A stretch of DNA of 64,000 nucleotides from Reticulitermes speratus. Taxonomy: Eukaryota; Arthropoda; Insecta; Blattodea; Rhinotermitidae. Location: assembly GCA_021186555.1 (NCBI GenBank), contig JAJKFL010000004.1, forward strand, positions 20,922,406 to 20,986,405. The letters are read 5' to 3'. This document shows, piece after piece, positions 1-10,865 of this stretch (its first letter is position 1; each line of letters starts with the position of its first letter). Under the pieces are notes generated by a model. The model did not search any database. It was not told where the DNA came from and saw only the letters and a program-made list of their open reading frames with translations. Made by a program: the position numbers and the translations under genes.

Positions 1-3000
1 CGGCCTCCGAATATGGAGGGTAGCTGCGAACATGCAGTCGCAGACAGCCGACAAGGGGTGGTCCACCAGCTTGGGGGTTCGGCGAGGTGCTAACAACTCC
101 TCACCGTAAAAAATTACCATGTTACGAAACATATCGCAAAGCCTCGGACCTGGACTGATTCCTTGGTACGACTTAAGCAATGGAAAAGGAACATGAGATT
201 TGGAACTTGGAACGTGAGGAGCCTGAATAGGTCAGGGTCACTTATGACAGTGGCCAGGGAATTAGCTAGGTACAAATTAGATTTAGTGGGTGTACAGGAG
301 GTTAGGTGGGACAAAGGAGGCACAGTAAGAGCAGGGGATTATACTTTTTTCTATGGAAAAGGAAATGAAAGTCATCAACTGGGAACAGGTTTTTTTGTAC
401 ATCAGAGACTAGTATCAGCAATTAAGAGAGTAGAGTTTGTTAGTGATAGGATGTCATATATGGTGCTAAGAGGTCGCTGGTGTAATATCATTGTTCTGAA
501 TGTGCATGCACCAACTGAGGAGAAAAGTGATGACTCAAAGGACAGTTTCTATGAGGAATTAGAACAGGTTTTTTATCATTTTCCTAAGTAACATATGAAA
601 ATTCTGTAGGAGATTTTAATGCAAAATTGGGGAGGGAGGATACTTTCAAACTGACGATCGGGAATGAGAGTTTACATCAGGATAGTAATGATAATGGTAT
701 TAGAGTTGTAAACTTTGCCACATCAAAAAATCTAGTTGTTAAAAGCATGATGTTCCCACACCGAAATATTCATAAATACACCTGGACCTCTCCTGATGGG
801 AAGACTCATAATCAGATTGTTCACGTATTGATAGATAGGAGATGGCATTCAAGTATACTCGATGTGCGATCTTTCAGGGGAGCTGACTGTGATACTGATC
901 ACTATCTGGTGGTTGCAAAAGTTAGGGAAAGACTGGCAGTAATTAAACAAGAAGCACAGAAGTTTGATGCGGAGAGATTTAATCTCAAGAAGCTAAGTGA
1001 ACTAGAGGTTAGGAAACAGTATCAGATAAAGATCTCAAACAGGTTTGCAGCTTTGGAGAACTTAAATGTTAGTGAGGACATAAATAGGGCTTGGGAAAAC
1101 ATTAAAGAGAGTATCAAAATCTCAGCTAAAGACAGTCTAGGGCTGTATGAAAGGAAGCAGCATAAACCATTGTTTGACAAAGAATGTTCAAAATTTTTAG
1201 ACCAAAGGAAGCAGGCTAAAATGCAGTGGTTACAGAATCCAAACCAAAGTAATGTAGATAATCTGAATAATGTAAGACGTGAAGCTAGTAGACATTTCAG
1301 GAACAAAAAGAAGGAATATCTGAAAGCTAAAATTAATGAACTTGAAACAAACAGCAAGAACAAAAATATCAGAGACTTGTATAGGGGCATCAATGACTTT
1401 AAGAAGGGTTACCAGCCTAGAAATAATGTAGTAAAGGATGAGAAAGGTGATCTGGTTGCAGACTCCCACAGTATCTTGGCTAGGTGGAGGAATCATTTCT
1501 TTCATCTATTGAATGTACATGGGGTTAATGATGTTAGGCAGGCTGAAATACATACAGCAGAGCCACAGGTGCCTGAGCCCAGTGACTCTGAAGTTGAGAT
1601 GGCTATTGAAAAGTTAAAAAGGCACAAATCACCAGGTATTGAACAAATTCCAGCAGAACTGATTAAAGCAGGAGGTAGGACAATTCGTTCTGAGATCCAT
1701 AAACTTATTAATTCTATTTGGAATAAAGAGGAATTGCCTGAGGAGTGGAAGGAGTCAATCATTGTACCTATTTATAAGAAGGGTGATAAAAAAGATTGCA
1801 GTAATTTTCGAGGCATATCACTTTTGTCAACAACATACAAAATTCTATCCAACATCCTTCTGTCAAGGTTAACTCCATATGCAGAGGAAATTATTGGGGA
1901 GCATCAGTGTGGATTTAGACGTAACAGGTCGACTACTGATCATATATTCTGCATTCGTCAAATACTTGAGAAAAAATGGGAATACAATGAGGCAGTGCAT
2001 CAGCTATTTATAGACTTCAAGAAAGCCTATGATTCAGTTAGGAGGGAGGTCTTGTATAATATTCTCATTGAATTTGGTATCCCTATGAAACTAGTAAGGC
2101 TCGTAAAAATGTGTCTAAATGAAACCTATAGCAGAGTCCTGGTAGGCAAACATTTGTCTGACACATTTCCTATTAAGAATGGTTTGAAACAAGGAGATGC
2201 TTTATTGTCATTGCTTTTCAACTTTGCTTTGGAATATGCGATTAGGAGGGTTCAGGCAAACCAGGTGGGTTTAAAATTGAATGGTACACATCAGCTTCTA
2301 GTTTATGCTGATGATGTTAATATATTGGGTGGAAGCGTACATGCTATAAAGAAAAACACAGAAGCTTTGGTAGTCGCTAGTAAGGAGATTGGTCTAGAAG
2401 TAAATGCTGAGAAAACTAAGTACATGGTCATGCCTCACAATCAGAATGCAGGACAAAATCACAACATAAAATTAGATAATAAATCCTTTGAAAGGGTGGA
2501 ACAGTTCAAATATTTGGGAACAACCCTAACAAATCAAAATTCCATTCAGGAAGAAATTAAGAGCAGATTGAAGTCGGGGAGTGCTTGTTATCATTTGGTG
2601 CAGGATCTTCTGTCTTCCAGTTTATCCAAAAATACAAAGAATAAGATATACAGAACTATAATTTTGCCTGTTGTTTTGTATGGGTGTGAGACTTGGTCTC
2701 ACACACTGAGAGAGGAACATAGGCTGAGGGTGTTCGAGAATAGGGTGCTGAGGAGGATATTTGGGCCTAAGAGGGACGGGGTAACAGGGGAGTGGAGAAG
2801 ACTGCATAACGAGGAACTTAATGATCTGTACTCATCACCAAATATTATTCGGGTAATCAAATTGAGAAGAATGAGGTTGGCGGAGCATGTAGCACGTATG
2901 GGTGAGGGGAGAGGTGCATACAGGGTTTTGGTGGGGAGACCTGAGGGAAGGAGACCACTTGGAAGACCCAGGCATAGACGGGAGGATAATATTAAAATTA

Positions 3001-3190
3001 ATCTTCAAGAAGTGGGATGGGGGGGCATGGACTGGATTGATATGGCTCAGGATAGGGACAGGTGGCGGGCTCTTGTGAGTGTGGTAATGAACCTTCAGGT
3101 TCCATAAAACGCGGGGAATTTCTTGACTAGATGAGGACCTGCTAGCTTCTCAAGAAGGACTCTGCTCCATGGAGTTAGTTAGTTAGTTAA
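1..3190 (+). mobile_element. RTE-type LINE, copy 1 (5' edge cut by window start)
   Basis: The non-LTR retrotransposon is nearly identical along its length to the copy at 56861-60048. Relative to that copy only about nine bases are missing at the left edge. The order is a short leader, one APE endonuclease plus reverse transcriptase ORF, a short 3' UTR, and a tail of TTAG repeats at 3175-3190. A total length of 3.2 kb, a single ORF and a short-repeat tail fit the RTE clade. It lies in the sixth intron of Nf1, in opposite orientation to that gene. Confidence 0.9.
193..3107 (+). pseudogene. APE endonuclease / reverse transcriptase ORF of RTE copy 1
   Basis: The protein cuts target DNA and reverse-transcribes the element RNA. 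From the ATG at 193: endonuclease motifs GTWNVRSL and GVQEVRW, then [11 protein letters not shown], then reverse transcriptase with motif A FKKAYDSV (Asp codon 2031) and motif [11 protein letters not shown] (2304), and a C-terminal [12 protein letters not shown] tail to 3107. Three faults show against the other copy: a stop TAA at 589-591, a 1-base loss near 607 that shifts the frame, and a codon GTT at 819-821 giving NQIVH where the other copy has NQIDH, a catalytic Asp of APE nucleases. From 627 onward the frame is open for 826 codons. Confidence 0.85.
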
Positions 3191-4322
3191 TTAGTAGCCA
3201 TCAGCCAATAAACAGAAGGTCAATCAAACTGGAGAACTATTAACTTCTACACTTTGACCACCGTCTGGTGTTTCAGAAACACAAACAACTTTATAAATTG
3301 TATCTGTTTCTATCCTTGGGTAAAAGGGTGGGGATCCAATCAGGTGAGCCCATATGAATAAGCTGTACTCCATCTCTTGCCCAGGCATCCCCTAGAATGT
3401 TAAGGAAATTACACACTCACCTAGCAATACCAATAATTCTAACTGCATGACACTGGTGACCAACAGAAATTAATCCCTTTTACTTGTAATTTTAAAGACA
3501 AATTTCATCACAACTCACTGCATTGTACGATATCACTTTATTATCATCTCACAACAAATTATACACATTTATGGACACATCACACAACAAATACGTTTTT
3601 TTTTCAATTTCCAGGCATGGAAACATTTCTTTTATTAAGAGAAAAGTCTTGCAAAACATTTTCCTGCATCTTTATGCCTGGGTTTTACTGAATATTTGTA
3701 CATTAATGAGCACCCTGTAAATATACATCTTTTGATCATCAGGCAATGCAACCATGCAAGAAAATATCAATGTTCACAGTTTCCTAAATTTTCATGCAAT
3801 TAAGACCTTAACCCTTGTCACAGAATTGTTAAATGTGGTTGCCAAACAGTGGTTCATGAGTACCTACACATTTTGTGAACTTTATGTACTTAATCTTCAA
3901 AATCAGTGACAAGCACCTGCAATGGACACCTTCACACACCTTACAGGACTGTAGAAGTATGATAAAAACTGACTTATACTGCACAACACAACTAACTTAC
4001 AACAGCAAAGGTCTTTCTTTACATACTGGTCTCCTAAGTACTGAAGACGAGTGGTGTCAAAGAGTGGAGGAATAAAACTTCAGATCAGTTCAGATACAGG
4101 TAGGTGAGGTGGAGAAAACCACCATCCATCTTCAGAATTTAGGTACACAGTAGTTCTGGTACTACCATGTAACTCAAAAATGCAGCACTGATTATAAGCC
4201 TACAATTTAGAGTACACACAGTTAACTATCCTATTACCTTCATGCCACATGCTCCACAAAAGAAGTTTTAACATCACTGTGTAATAAGAAATAATGGCAT
4301 GTACATGTTCACTATTAAATAC
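3191..4322. other. Nf1 intron 6 remainder, nothing assigned
   Basis: The minus strand has a 55-codon open stretch (about 3390-3215) after an AG, but it matches nothing I know in neurofibromin. Otherwise A/T-rich intron. Confidence 0.5.
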
Positions 4323-4441
4323 CTGTAAGTCTGCAAATTCATTAGGATATGTATCCATCCAATTCCAAACAGCTTTCTCCAGTGAAGTCATAAGCACTAA
4401 ATGAGCAGGCTTCTTCAGTGATCTGAATTTCTGAATAGATT
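4323..4441 (-). CDS. Nf1: Nf1 coding exon 6 (last one in the window)
   Basis: A 119-nt exon following TTCTATTTTTAG and ending TTACAG before GTATTT, in phase 0. It encodes ESIQKFRSLKKPAHLVLMT and SLEKAVWNWMDTYPNEFADLQ, the conserved neurofibromin block INSLEKAFWNWVENYPDEF. The next exon of the family (PLQIMLLIL-type sequence) is not found between 1 and 4322, so it must lie left of the window. The intron that follows carries an almost complete RTE LINE. Intron 5 (4442-8990) is crowded with transposons. Confidence 0.95.
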
Positions 4442-4612
4442 CTAAAAATAGAACAAAAAATGAAAAAAAAGTCAATTTTCACCAGAAGTTTGATCACATG
4501 TAAAATGGAGTGAATAGAAAGTTAATACTTACATGCAGACAATACTAAAAATAACCGCGATTTCAGTCTTCCGCTGCAACGTTGATGTGATCTGCACTCT
4601 TCTGGGATATTA

Positions 4613-5465
4613 GAATAGAATAGAATATCTAATGGGTTCGAGCCCTTAGAGGCCCGATGCACAGAGGCGTTTTTAACAGGCCCTTTGTGCCCCCTAAAAT
4701 GCAGAGGCTTTCTTAGAGTGTTGTGGCTCAACATAAGGCCATGAACCCTCTAAGTTATACATAACAGAAAAATATATCAAGTACAGGTTGCGGCCCAATA
4801 AACATATTGGCCGAGCCCACCCTTGCTAAATACCTTTCGGTTCCCCTTATGGAGCCCCTGTAAAATGAAATGCTCCTTTTCCAGAGCCTTCTACTGCATG
4901 TGGCTTAGAGTCCTCAGTATGGGAGCCCTCCCTCCAGGTTCCCCTCATGGAGCCTCTGTAAAGAGAGAGATGCTCCCCTTCCAAAGCCTTCCCTGACATG
5001 TCTCTCAGAGTCCCCAATAAAGAAACCCCCCCTCCAGGTTCCCCTTACGAAGCCCGTACATAGAGAAAGATGTTCCATTTCCAGATCCTCCTTTTACATA
5101 TCTTTATAAGTCCCCAGCAAAGGAGCCCCCCTTCCAGGTTCCCCTCGCAGAGCTCCCACAGAAAGAGATGCTCCATCTTCAGAGCCTTCTTTTACCTGTC
5201 TCTTAAAGTCCCTGGTGAAGAAGTCCTGCCTCCAAGTTCCCCTATGGAGAGAAATGCCTGTCACCCAAGCCTTCTTTTACATATCTTTCGAAGTCCCCAG
5301 TAAAGGAACCCCCCTCCATGTTCCCTCTCAGAGCCCCATGCAGAGAGACGCTTCGTTTCCAGAGCCTTCTTCTACCTGTCTCTCGAAGTCCCCGGTGAAG
5401 GAGTCCCTCCTCCAAGTTCCCCCAGCGGGGCTCCTATGGAGAGAGACACCCATCCCAGAGCCTTC
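4613..5465 (-). mobile_element. SVA-like composite retroposon with internal VNTR and 14-bp TSDs
   Basis: 853 bp bounded by identical 14-bp copies of cttctgggatatta (4599-4612 and 5466-5479). Read on the minus strand it consists of about seven tandem units of roughly 95-100 bp (4790-5465, G/A-rich on that strand), a unique 3' part with a GGGTTCGAGCCC stretch near 4633-4646, and a 3' tail of TATTC repeats ending at the duplication. The duplications and short-repeat tail show insertion by a LINE machinery. No coding capacity. It lies in Nf1 intron 5 on the same strand as the gene. Confidence 0.7.
4790..5465. repeat. Tandem repeat, unit about 95-100 bp
   Basis: Each unit contains the order AGAGAGATGCTCC, CCAGAGCCTTC, TGTCTCTCAGAGTCCC, CCTCCAGGTTCCCC. 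Unit starts fall near 4871, 4971, 5071, 5169, 5255, 5349 and 5447. Units are 80-90 percent alike by eye. Confidence 0.75.
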
Positions 5466-6439
5466 CTTCTGGGATATTACACAGCATCGAGTGGATTACC
5501 ACTTGGCGCTGCATAATCTCTCAGAAAAGCATAGATCATATCAATACTAAAATAAACCATTCCTTTTATCAAAATACTGGCCTCCAACAACCGTGTACTC
5601 ACTACCAATGCACACACCAAATTGCGCTGGTACTTTATAAATGTTCTAAAACCTGTCAGCATCACCAGGTACCTCCACTTCCACAATTTCTCAGGTGCTG
5701 TGATGACATGGGCTTGGTCATGCCTCATTGCCTTTCTCTGCTACCCTGAATGGAATATCAACTGCCACTACACCCCTGCATATATTTCCATACACAGCAT
5801 ACATTCTCCCATGAATTTTTGCTGGCTGACAAACCTCAACTTGAAAGAACTAAATGACAGCTTGTTGGTTCTGTTTTGACAGATTTAGCACCTGTGATGC
5901 TGGCACATAACTGGGTCCCACTGTTCCAACTGGCCTAACAACTCCTTCCTATTGCACAGACAGAGGTCAACTGTGTTTGATGCACATAGCCACATGATCA
6001 CCTGTAACCAGCCACATTTGCTAACTGCATCATGAATGGGTTTCATATGAAAAACCCTCATATTTATCTTACGTCCCCTTATGTGAAATTAAATCAGGTA
6101 AAAATGATGCTAGATGGATAAACTATACAGTGTTGCATTAACTACAGACACTATTTAGTGTCAAATAATACAAGATTGATCATGTGTTAAACTTTAACCT
6201 TTAGCCACCACCCATCCTACATATAGGGCACAAGTACTACTACCACCCAATAACTTTTATTTCATATATTTAGTCAACAAATATATTTACTGAATTTTTT
6301 AGACATGCTGCACAATTTCTGTTTTTTCCTCCACAAAATGCCATGTATTTCATAATATTATATTTTTTGGTTCATAAAATATTCACATTTTACATAAGTG
6401 GTGTGCTAAAATTGAAATGTACAGCTCCATGGCCAAAGG

Positions 6440-6615
6440 GTTGAAGGACTGATCAGAAAGCAATCAAGGTATTACCCTGGCATTGGTGCTTGGAGAGACT
6501 GAGGGAAACCATGAAAATCCTCACTTAAGGCAGTCATAACACAGTCAAAATTCAAACCAGACATATCCCAAATGCAAGTCAGAATACTGACTACTTGAAG
6601 CAACTTATTTAGTAA
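6440..6615 (-). mobile_element. SINE family B
   Basis: The minus strand matches the plus strand of 8790-8945 (gacttgcatttgggatatgt, then ctggtttgaattttgactgt, then tcatggtttccctcagtc and ataccttgattgctt). Confidence 0.6.
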
Positions 6616-7373
6616 TGCTGCAATGAATGGTAAAATTCCCACCAAACCCTCCCTCTATTTTGTAAAAATCTATTGTGAAGATGTACCCACAAGTTCCCCC
6701 ACTCGCTGCTGGAACTGAGAATGTGAAGTAGGGCAGCTTTCTGCCACTACATGCCATTGTATTACTAACTTCTGAATCAGTCTATTGAGTTTTGCAGCCA
6801 TAACCTTCATCACTGCCTCTCAATGTAATTTATTTTTATCTGCCATTTTATAGTGGCTGACTTGAAGGAACAATGTATTTGCATTAAGTAGTGCTTCAAA
6901 CTCAGGGAAACTGAAGTGTAAATGCAGGAAACAATCAAACACCTTTCAGTCACAATGTCATGGGGAGAACACTGACTTTTTAGTAGTTTCCTTGATTCAA
7001 ACACTGAAAAACTGGTTGAAGATTGTGAGTGTTCAAGTCATCCCTCCAAAGGCAGCACACACAAAAATGTGGATAAAGTTTGCAAAGTCGTCAACAAAGA
7101 CCAACGAAGTACCATTTCAGATACTTCTGGCAGGTTAGGTCTCTCATATGGAAAATGCTAGCAAATTCTAATGGAGGATTTGAACGTGCAGTAGATGTCT
7201 GCAAAGTTTGTGCCTTGCTTGCTCACCATTAAGCAACATCAGTGGCATGTGTGTACCAGGAATTGCAGAATGAAGCCAGCAACAACAACTTCTATACATT
7301 ATATAAAATTGTGTTCCGACAAATGTACACTCTTTATTATATGTTATTTAATACAGTTTATATTAAAAATAGT

Positions 7374-7408
7374 CCAACATGTTTCAAACTATGTTAGTTC
7401 ATCTTCAG
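7374..7408 (-). ncRNA. Hammerhead-like motif, copy a
   Basis: On the minus strand: CTGAAGA, a pairable TGAACTA/TAGTTT stem, then GAAACATGTTGG. Confidence 0.45.
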
Positions 7409-7686
7409 CGATTCAATTGTTTATTACACCAGCTATAGACGTATGGTACTCATTAAAATATGTAAGTTAGTAGATAAAATGTCGCTAACTGTGTTGAGTT
7501 TGTGGTCACTGTATCTGCTGCTTCGTGTTCGCCATTTGTTTCTACACCACTAACAAACAATGGTGAACACGAAGCAGCAGATACAGTGACCACAAACTCA
7601 ACACAGTTAGCGACATTTTATCTACTAACTTACATATTTTAATGAGTACCATACGTCTATAGCTGGTGTAATAAACAATTGAGTCC

Positions 7687-7721
7687 CTGAAGATGAACTA
7701 ACATAGTTCAAAACATGTTGG
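7687..7721 (+). ncRNA. Hammerhead-like motif, copy b
   Basis: CTGAAGA, a GAACTA/TAGTTC stem, then AAAACATGTTGG. Mirror partner of copy a. Confidence 0.45.
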
Positions 7722-8789
7722 ACTATTTTTAATATAAACTGTATTAAATAACACATAATAAAGAGTGTACATTTGTCGGAACACGATTTTATATAATCAA
7801 GAAAATGTACGATACAAATAACATAACGTTAACCACAACTTCCATTTCAGTGTCATAACAGGAAACAAAATCTGGGGTTACTGTTACAACCCAGAAACCA
7901 AACAACAGTTCTCTCACTGGAAGAGTCCGCCCTCTCCCAAGTCTGAAGAAAGCAAGGCAAGTCATGTTGAAACATCAAGAGCATGCTGGTGATCCCTTCT
8001 GAATGTGAGGACATTGTTCAGCAGGGATTTGTTCCTTCAGGCTATATGGTTAACCAGCATCAATACCATGCAATTTTGCAATGTCTGAGGAAGACACTCA
8101 ACCAAAAACATCTGGAATGATGTCACAAGTAGCACTGGTCGATTCATCATGACAATGCACCAGTGCAAAATGCATTGTCAGTAGAGCAATTTTTGGCTGA
8201 CAAAACTGGCTGTGGTACCCCACCCTCCTTACTCACCTGATTTGGCCCCTTGCGAGTTCTTCTTACCAAGAATGAAATCATGGCTATGAGGGTGCTGTTT
8301 TCAGGATGCCTCTGAAATTCAGGATGAATTGCCAACCATCCTATATGTGATTCTAAAACGTCAGTCCCAGTAGTGACAGAAACACTGGACCCACTGCATA
8401 ACTCAAAAGGGGACAACAACAACCAAAAACAAAGGAAAGCATATATTCCATTATCAACTGAGGCCAGGAACATTTGGACAAGACCTCGTACATGCTAAGG
8501 TACAAGGGTTCAAATGACGTGCTTCAAAACAAAAAAAAAAAAAAAAACTTCCAGGCTTAGAAGCACATTAAATGACATACAATGCAATACAACAACCTGT
8601 TTTAAATACAAGTACTCTTATACAGTGGTTATAGAGCTAATACTAGGATCAGTTTAGTGGTTATGTAGTTTCTGTAGAACACTTGATGTTGAAGTGTATC
8701 CCTTGAACACTTTGACTGCAGTACATAACAGATTTTTACAAAATTTAGGAAGGATTTCCTATACTTTGGTAGAAGTTTATCATTCCTTG

Positions 8790-8945
8790 CAGCATTACTA
8801 AACAAGCTGTCTCAAGCAGATAATGCATCTGGCTTGCATTTGGGATGTGTCCGGTTTACAGTTTGGCTGTGATACAACTATTCGGAATAAGGTTTCTCAT
8901 AGTCCCTCCAAACTGCCAGGACAGTACCTTGATTGCTTCCTCTTC
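8790..8945 (+). mobile_element. SINE family B
   Basis: ctggcttgcatttgggatgt, then gtccggtttacagtttggct, then gtttctcatagtccctccaa and gtaccttgattgcttcctc; matches 6440-6615 in inverse orientation. Confidence 0.6.
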
Positions 8946-8990
8946 ACTGTACAAATAAAATAAAAACAACTATGTATGGAAGGCACTAAC

Positions 8991-9097
8991 CATTAAGTAA
9001 CCGAATCAGTCTATTTACATCCACGTTAATATGCTGAATCAACTCAATGACACTACAGTCTGGATTTTCTTCACTGCTGGCACTCAGCTCCTGTAAC
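8991..9097 (-). CDS. Nf1: Nf1 coding exon 5
   Basis: A 107-nt exon bounded by CATTTAG and GTTAGT. It encodes RLQELSASSEENPDCSVIE and LIQHINVDVNRLIRLLNE, matching the vertebrate block RLQELTVCSED and YINVDCAKLKRLLKE. The length equals the vertebrate exon I recall at this place. It enters with one base completing Arg and leaves with one G, which exon 6 completes as GAA (Glu). Confidence 0.94.
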
Positions 9098-9180
9098 CTA
9101 AATGAACAAAAAACAGCTTTTAATACTGGAAAATATTAACTATTCCTCATTTATTTCTAAATCATGTTACATTTTCTCAC

Positions 9181-9292
9181 CTTCCTGATATTCTACTGAA
9201 AACTGCAGTGAAAAAGTTCAGGCTTAACGCAAATAAAACTTTGGATGCCAAACTTTTGAGCTGCAGCATTGATGGATTGTCATTTGTAACAT
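9181..9292 (-). CDS. Nf1: Nf1 coding exon 4
   Basis: This is a 112-nt exon. It starts with two bases (AT) that complete the Asp codon split by intron 3 and ends AG before GTGAGA. It encodes DVTNDNPSMLQ and SKVLFALSLNFFTAVFSRIS, aligned with the neurofibromin segment ASGVLFSLSCNNFNAVFSRIS. The exit phase joins exactly to exon 5 (AG plus G gives Arg). It is separated from exon 5 by an intron of only 83 bp, by far the smallest intron of the gene here. Confidence 0.94.
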
Positions 9293-9411
9293 CTGCAAAT
9301 AAACAATAATACGAACAATAGTAAGAGTTCTTGATTACAAATGTAACTATAAATTAAGGCAATGTGAACTGTGGAAATATACAGCACAGATAAATATGCT
9401 TAGTGATATCT

Positions 9412-9592
9412 GACATATTGGACAGTGTCCATCACCTCAGGCTAAAATCCATAACCTTTTGGACGCTGGAGTGGCCAATGTCTAAAAGGTGAAACGAGGA
9501 AAGAGGAAGAACCTAATCAGGTGGGCCTGTCATCCAAAACAGTGTGGGTTTTTTTTAGCCTGAAATGGTGGACAGTATCCAAAATATCAAGT
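9412..9592. repeat. MITE with about 45-bp inverted ends
   Basis: Left ttggacagtgtccatcacct then caggctaaaatcca; right, read inversely, ttggatactgtccaccattt then caggctaaaa. A TA occurs outside both ends. About 180 bp, non-coding, in Nf1 intron 3. Confidence 0.6.
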
Positions 9593-9599
9593 CATGTCA

Positions 9600-10585
9600 A
9601 TTACCATATACCATTGTCAGAATCCTTTAAAAGTGAAATAAGAAACATTCTACCAGTAGACATCTGCATATTTACTTGTAATTAACTCCTAACAATGCCA
9701 GTTAAAGCTGATGCAAGTAACATGTTATAATCGATTAAAGTACATCTCCACAGTTAAGTAGCAACCAACTATCACAGAACAGTATACGTTTAGGAAGGGA
9801 ATAGTTGTACTTCTGGTGTATGAAACCATACTTTTGTAATGTGGATTTCACATAATTTCATTAACCCTTTGAAGATTGACATTACTCTAAACTATATTTG
9901 AAAATTCAGTTCTAACTCACAGAGAACATGTGTCCATTATGAAGGTCAATAAATTAACACTGTTTAGGGAAATATTCAGTCTTTATTGTGAGAATACTAT
10001 GAAACACATAAATACACTGTGTTGCAAAATGAACAGATTCTTAATGTTACAGTAGGAAGTACACATAATTACCACTGGGCTTTAAATGGTTCATTCAGTT
10101 TCATTAAGAAAATAGTCAAGTTAGGTTAAAACAGGAAAAAAATTTAGAGTAGTAACCTGGACATTTCCTACACCATTCACATCTGTTATCCACATATGGC
10201 ACAGCTGTATGTTACAAGCAACCAGGTTGCTAAGCGAACTTGACATGTGTCCTAGTACTTAAACTTGCACCTTGATTTATACCTCTTACCTTCCTGAGCT
10301 ATACAAAAGTCTGCATAAAACTCAATACCTATTACTTCACAAAGCAGCGACTAATATCTTACTGATCACTGACATACCTTTCCACCTACATTCCTCAGGC
10401 CCTATCAAAGACTGGAATCCCTACTTCATGTTTCCCAATTTCAGGTTTTTCCTTAATTTAACAGATTAATTTCTGCAGTACCAACTATTATCTAATGTCA
10501 TCCCATGTGCTATTCAAAAATTTAAAGATTAAAAATAAGCAAAACCACAAGTTTACCTGACTCTTGCATCGAGGTGAAAGTTCAC
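9600..10585. other. Nf1 intron 3 sequence, nothing recognised
   Basis: A/T-rich with no supported coding, repeat or RNA signal. Confidence 0.6.
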
Positions 10586-10589
10586 CTCC

Positions 10590-10865
10590 CAAATTAAGCT
10601 ACAAGAACAGACTGAGGATCTTTGAGCACACAGGGCTGAAACGAATATTTGGACTTACAGAGGAATTAATAAGATATTGAAGAAAATGCATAATGAGAAG
10701 TTTCACAATTTGTACTCTGCAACAGATGTAATTGCAGTAATAAATATGAGGAGGGTGAGATCAACAGGATGTGTACCACACATCAAGAAGAAAAGCATAC
10801 ATAAGTTCTCATGAGACTGAAGGGAAGAGAGAACTCAAAAGACCTGGGTCAGTGGTGAGCAACCT
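10590..10865 (+). mobile_element. Decayed RTE 3'-part relic in Nf1 intron 3
   Basis: The plus strand still reads as the reverse-transcriptase C-terminal region of the RTE family (RLRIFEH, then LKRIFGLTEE, then an HNEKFHNLYSAT-like stretch), matching [15 protein letters not shown] and [11 protein letters not shown] of copy 1, through stops and shifts. No ends found. Confidence 0.65.

Larger units (their letters stand above)
7299..7796. repeat. Near-perfect 498-bp palindrome inserted in the mariner relic
   Basis: Arms 7299-7541 and 7555-7796 are reverse complements with only a few mismatches, separated by about 13 bp. Each arm carries one copy of the CTGAAGA...AAACATGTTGG motif (7374-7408 minus, 7687-7721 plus) pointing outward from the centre. 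Outside the arms, acaacttctat (about 7285) and acaacttccat (about 7839) may be target duplications. A transcript would form a hairpin of about 240 bp. Confidence 0.85.
7015..8505 (+). mobile_element. mariner transposase relic split by a palindromic insertion
   Basis: Two halves of one mariner transposase (irritans/SETMAR-like) flank the palindrome at 7299-7796. The left half reads EDCECSSHPSKGSTHKNVDK, then MSAKFVPCLLTIKQHQ (7015-7290). The right half reads VITGNKIWGYCYNPETKQQF (from 7852), then the HDNAPVQNALSVEQFLADKT box (about 8150), then the PPYSPDLAPCEFFLPRMK box in another frame. Frameshifts and stops abound. It lies in Nf1 intron 5. Confidence 0.82.

Noticed and set aside
3175..3190. 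TTAG repeats as telomeric sequence
   Set aside because: Short TTAG tails occur exactly at the ends of RTE copies; insect telomeres are TTAGG.
3205..3390. Minus-strand stretch after an AG with kinase-like text (SLFIWAHLIGSPPFYPR)
   Set aside because: No other kinase motif nearby, does not fit neurofibromin, and two frames are open; judged chance or an unknown repeat.
8526..8547. A-run after the mariner relic as a poly(A) tail of a retrogene
   Set aside because: No retrogene or LINE body precedes it; the sequence before it is mariner DNA.
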